Shown: positions 31,519 to 33,402 of the stretch, piece after piece
How the letters are laid out: every line of letters starts with the position of its first letter
How positions within the stretch are numbered: the stretch's first letter is position 1
Assembly: GCA_028277085.1 (NCBI GenBank)
Contig: JANQHL010000282.1
Span: 1 to 33,402, forward strand
Reading direction: 5' to 3'
Origin: Flavobacteriaceae bacterium
GTDB lineage: Bacteria; Bacteroidota; Bacteroidia; Flavobacteriales; Flavobacteriaceae
DNA length: 33,402 nucleotides
The notes under the pieces: model-generated
Database searches by the model: none
Told to the model about the DNA's origin: nothing
Seen by the model: the letters and a program-made list of their open reading frames with translations, nothing else
Position numbers and translations under genes: made by a program

Positions 31519-32067
31519 ATGGATATTAGAACTACAGCTATAGCAGGATGTTTTGAGATCGTCCCCCAGGTTATTAAGGATGAGCGTGGTTATTTTTTTG
31601 AGAGCTTTAATTTGAAAAAGTTTGCAAATGCTACCGGGGCAAAACCTTTTTTTGTGCAGGACAACCAGTCCTTCTCTACCCAAGGTGTTTTAAGAGGGCT
31701 ACATTTTCAGAAGGGAGAACATGCCCAGGCCAAACTGGTAAAAGTCTTAGATGGTAAAGTACTGGATGTTGTAGTGGATATCAGGCCGAACTCTGAGACC
31801 TATGGCCGGGTAGTACGAACCATTCTGTCTTCTGAGAATAAAAAGCAATTGTTTATCCCGAGGGGATGCGCTCATGGATTTGTCACCTTGAGTGCCACTG
31901 CTGTTTTCTTCTACAAATGTGATAATTTTTACAACAAAGCGTCGGAGGGAGGGATTGTATACAATGATCCTGCCTTTAATATCGATTGGATCCTGGATAC
32001 TTCGGAATTGATTATTTCGGCCAAGGATTTGGGCCTCCCAACAATAAAAGAATTCGCTGCAGGTTAA
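31519..32067 (+). CDS. rfbC: dTDP-4-dehydrorhamnose 3,5-epimerase
   Basis: Epimerises C3 and C5 of dTDP-4-keto-6-deoxyglucose. It is a cupin-fold enzyme: AIAGCFEIVPQVIKDERGYF, FESFNLKKFA, VQDNQSFSTQGVLRGLHFQ (the catalytic His sits in RGLHFQ), KLVKVLDGKVLDVVVDIRP, FIPRGCAHGFVTLS and GIVYNDPAFNIDW. I chose ATG 31519 (182 aa), which puts GCF at residues 10-12 as in relatives. A TTG at 31510 overlapping the rfbA stop would add MKA and is a possible alternative. rfbD follows 9 nt after the stop. Confidence 0.95.
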   Translation: MDIRTTAIAGCFEIVPQVIKDERGYFFESFNLKKFANATGAKPFFVQDNQSFSTQGVLRGLHFQKGEHAQAKLVKVLDGKVLDVVVDIRPNSETYGRVVRTILSSENKKQLFIPRGCAHGFVTLSATAVFFYKCDNFYNKASEGGIVYNDPAFNIDWILDTSELIISAKDLGLPTIKEFAAG

Positions 32068-32076
32068 TAGAAGTAT

Positions 32077-32943
32077 ATGAGAATTTTGGTCACCGGGGCC
32101 ACCGGACAGTTAGGAAGCATGTTACGATCCATGGTGGGGTCCAATACCAATGGATTGGAATTTGTTTTTAAATCTTCTTCTGAATTGGATATTACAGACA
32201 TTGATGCGGTAAATGAGGCCCTATCCCAGCAGCATTACGACTATTGCATCAACTGTGCGGCCTTTACCAATGTGGACAAAGCTGAGACTGAAACTGAACG
32301 CGCAAAAGAGGTCAATATCATAGGAGCGAGAAATATGGCCATGGGTTGTGCCCAACAGCATACGGTACTTATCCATATTTCTACGGATTTTGTATTCGAT
32401 GGCTACCTTAATGTCCCTTACAAGGAAGAGGATATTGCAAGACCCATAGGGTTTTATGGTGATACCAAGTACAAAGGTGAACGGGCTATCATCAATAACC
32501 TGGAGGAACACTTCATCATCCGAACATCATGGTTGTATTCCGAGTTTGGACACAATTTCATGAAGACCATGCTGCGGTTAGGAAGTGAAAAAAAAGAACT
32601 TTCGGTGGTGTACGATCAGGTAGGGACCCCTACCTATGCGGGAGATCTGGCAGCGCTGATCCTAATGATCATCAAGGGAGGGAGCAAAAAGTATGGGGTG
32701 TATCATTATAGTAATGAAGGCGTTGCCAGCTGGTACGATTTTGCAAAAAGCATTTTCGATCTCCAGAGAATTCGAATCGAATTGCATCCCATTCTTTCGG
32801 AAGAATATCCTACTCCGGCAGAGCGCCCTAAATACAGCGTCCTGGACAAATCGAAAGTAAAAAGGACGTTCAACATTGCCATACCGTATTGGAGGGATAG
32901 TCTCGGAATAGCACTAAAGGCAGTTTCTGAAACACCAGTCTAG
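32077..32943 (+). CDS. rfbD: dTDP-4-dehydrorhamnose reductase
   Basis: NAD(P)H-dependent final step giving dTDP-L-rhamnose. The 288-aa extended short-chain dehydrogenase has RILVTGATGQLGSMLRSM, the DITDIDAV segment, INCAAFTNVDKAETE, HISTDFVFDG, YGDTKYKGE (the Tyr-Lys pair), IIRTSWLYSEFGHNFMKTML, VYDQVGTPTYAGDLA and YHYSNEGVASWYDFAKSIF. With rfbB, rfbA and rfbC it completes the pathway in the order B-A-C-D. No glycosyltransferase follows; the next gene is a MutS-family protein. Confidence 0.96.
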   Translation: MRILVTGATGQLGSMLRSMVGSNTNGLEFVFKSSSELDITDIDAVNEALSQQHYDYCINCAAFTNVDKAETETERAKEVNIIGARNMAMGCAQQHTVLIHISTDFVFDGYLNVPYKEEDIARPIGFYGDTKYKGERAIINNLEEHFIIRTSWLYSEFGHNFMKTMLRLGSEKKELSVVYDQVGTPTYAGDLAALILMIIKGGSKKYGVYHYSNEGVASWYDFAKSIFDLQRIRIELHPILSEEYPTPAERPKYSVLDKSKVKRTFNIAIPYWRDSLGIALKAVSETPV

Positions 32944-33004
32944 CTCGCTCGGATCGCCTTTAACCTTTGCAATTTTCTTTAAAAAAAATCGATGGTGTAA
33001 TGGT

Positions 33005-33012
33005 TATCTTTG
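33005..33012 (+). promoter_or_regulatory. Candidate -7 element of the MutS-family gene
   Basis: TATCTTTG, an exact TAnnTTTG match, ends 15 nt before the ATG of the MutS-family gene, as also seen before lacI. The -33 element is not evident. Confidence 0.4.
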
Positions 33013-33027
33013 GGTTTTCGCTGCTCT

Positions 33028-33402
33028 ATGCAAAAGCTTCTTGATTTTTATACTACTACCTTAAACCGCTATGTGCTGGCGTCCGATAAGGTGCAAAAAA
33101 GACTAAAGTTATTATCTATTTCTCGTCTGATTGCTTTCACCGCTACGGTACTGGCCATCTACCTTTTTAGAAATGAGGTGAAATGGGCCGTCCTCTCAGC
33201 TCTGGCAGGCATGAGTGTTTTTCTCTTTTTGATCCGGTATTACGAGGATATCAAGATCAAATATCGGTTACTACACGCTTTAGTAAAAATCAACGATACC
33301 GAAATAGCGGTAGTACAACATAACTTTTCTGAATTACCACAAGGGAATGCATACAAGGATCCCGATCACTATTACAGCCATGACCTGGACCTCTTTGGAA
33401 AA
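33028..33402 (+). CDS. MutS-family ATPase with N-terminal membrane helices (5' part, truncated by window edge)
   Basis: The first 125 codons of a gene that leaves the window. The product begins MQKLLDFYTTTLNRYVLASD, has two hydrophobic segments (about 38-51 around AFTATVLAIYLF and 55-72 around VLSALAGMSVFLFLI), then YEDIKIKYRLLHALVKINDT, EIAVVQHNFSELPQG and DPDHYYSHDLDLFGK. The last stretch, with H-x-Y-x-x-DLDLFG, is the conserved entry to the MutS-like domain of the Bacteroidota 'MutS-related' proteins, which lack the mismatch-recognition domain. A role in mismatch repair is therefore doubtful; the C-terminal ATPase is out of view. Confidence 0.8.
   Translation, partial: MQKLLDFYTTTLNRYVLASDKVQKRLKLLSISRLIAFTATVLAIYLFRNEVKWAVLSALAGMSVFLFLIRYYEDIKIKYRLLHALVKINDTEIAVVQHNFSELPQGNAYKDPDHYYSHDLDLFGK

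Overview
The window reads as chromosome of a Bacteroidota bacterium, most likely a marine-type Flavobacteriaceae. The reasons are a TonB-dependent receptor with an N-terminal carboxypeptidase-like domain, -7 elements of the Bacteroidota type (TAnnTTTG, here TATCTTTG/A), weak or absent Shine-Dalgarno sequences, many GTG/TTG starts, the long form of urocanate hydratase, and families such as DUF4230, DUF4260 and Dabb in the same gene string. I cannot name the genus from sequence alone. No tRNA, rRNA, CRISPR array, transposase or prophage gene was seen.

Region 1 (1-10491) is sugar catabolism. A truncated TonB-dependent receptor (minus) diverges from a LacI-type regulator, uxaC and uxaB (plus): uptake, control and the isomerase and reductase steps of hexuronate breakdown. 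Three copies of a near-palindrome (TGCAATCGATTGCA and variants) sit in the divergent region and at the start of uxaC, and are the probable LacI-family operators. An ereA/ChaN-like lipoprotein and the broken tail of an AraC regulator follow, then xylB-xylA (minus) and a divergent ROK sugar kinase without the usual zinc cysteines. A candidate small RNA with its own promoter-like box and terminator follows the ROK gene.

Region 2 (10606-16388, minus) is a complete, tightly packed hutHIUG operon converting histidine to glutamate plus formamide. A nitroreductase, a DUF456 membrane protein, and a lipoprotein-ruvC pair follow. Next is a string hemW - cyclase - DUF4260 - DUF4230 - Dabb - MmcQ/YjbR in which each consecutive pair overlaps by 4-8 nt.

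Region 3 (22558-29155, plus) is the most interesting part. It encodes a CheY-like receiver, an H-NOX haem protein, a four-PAS histidine kinase, a FIST protein of the kind known as NosP, a second histidine kinase, an Hpt protein and a LytTR response regulator. Two unrelated nitric-oxide sensor families, each followed by its own kinase, share one apparent operon with all the parts of a His-Asp-His-Asp phosphorelay ending in a DNA-binding protein. The family assignments are strong; the wiring is inference.

Region 4 (29589-32943, plus) is rfbBACD, the complete dTDP-L-rhamnose pathway. It is preceded by a 433-bp gene-poor stretch and followed by the start of a MutS-family membrane-anchored ATPase that runs off the window.
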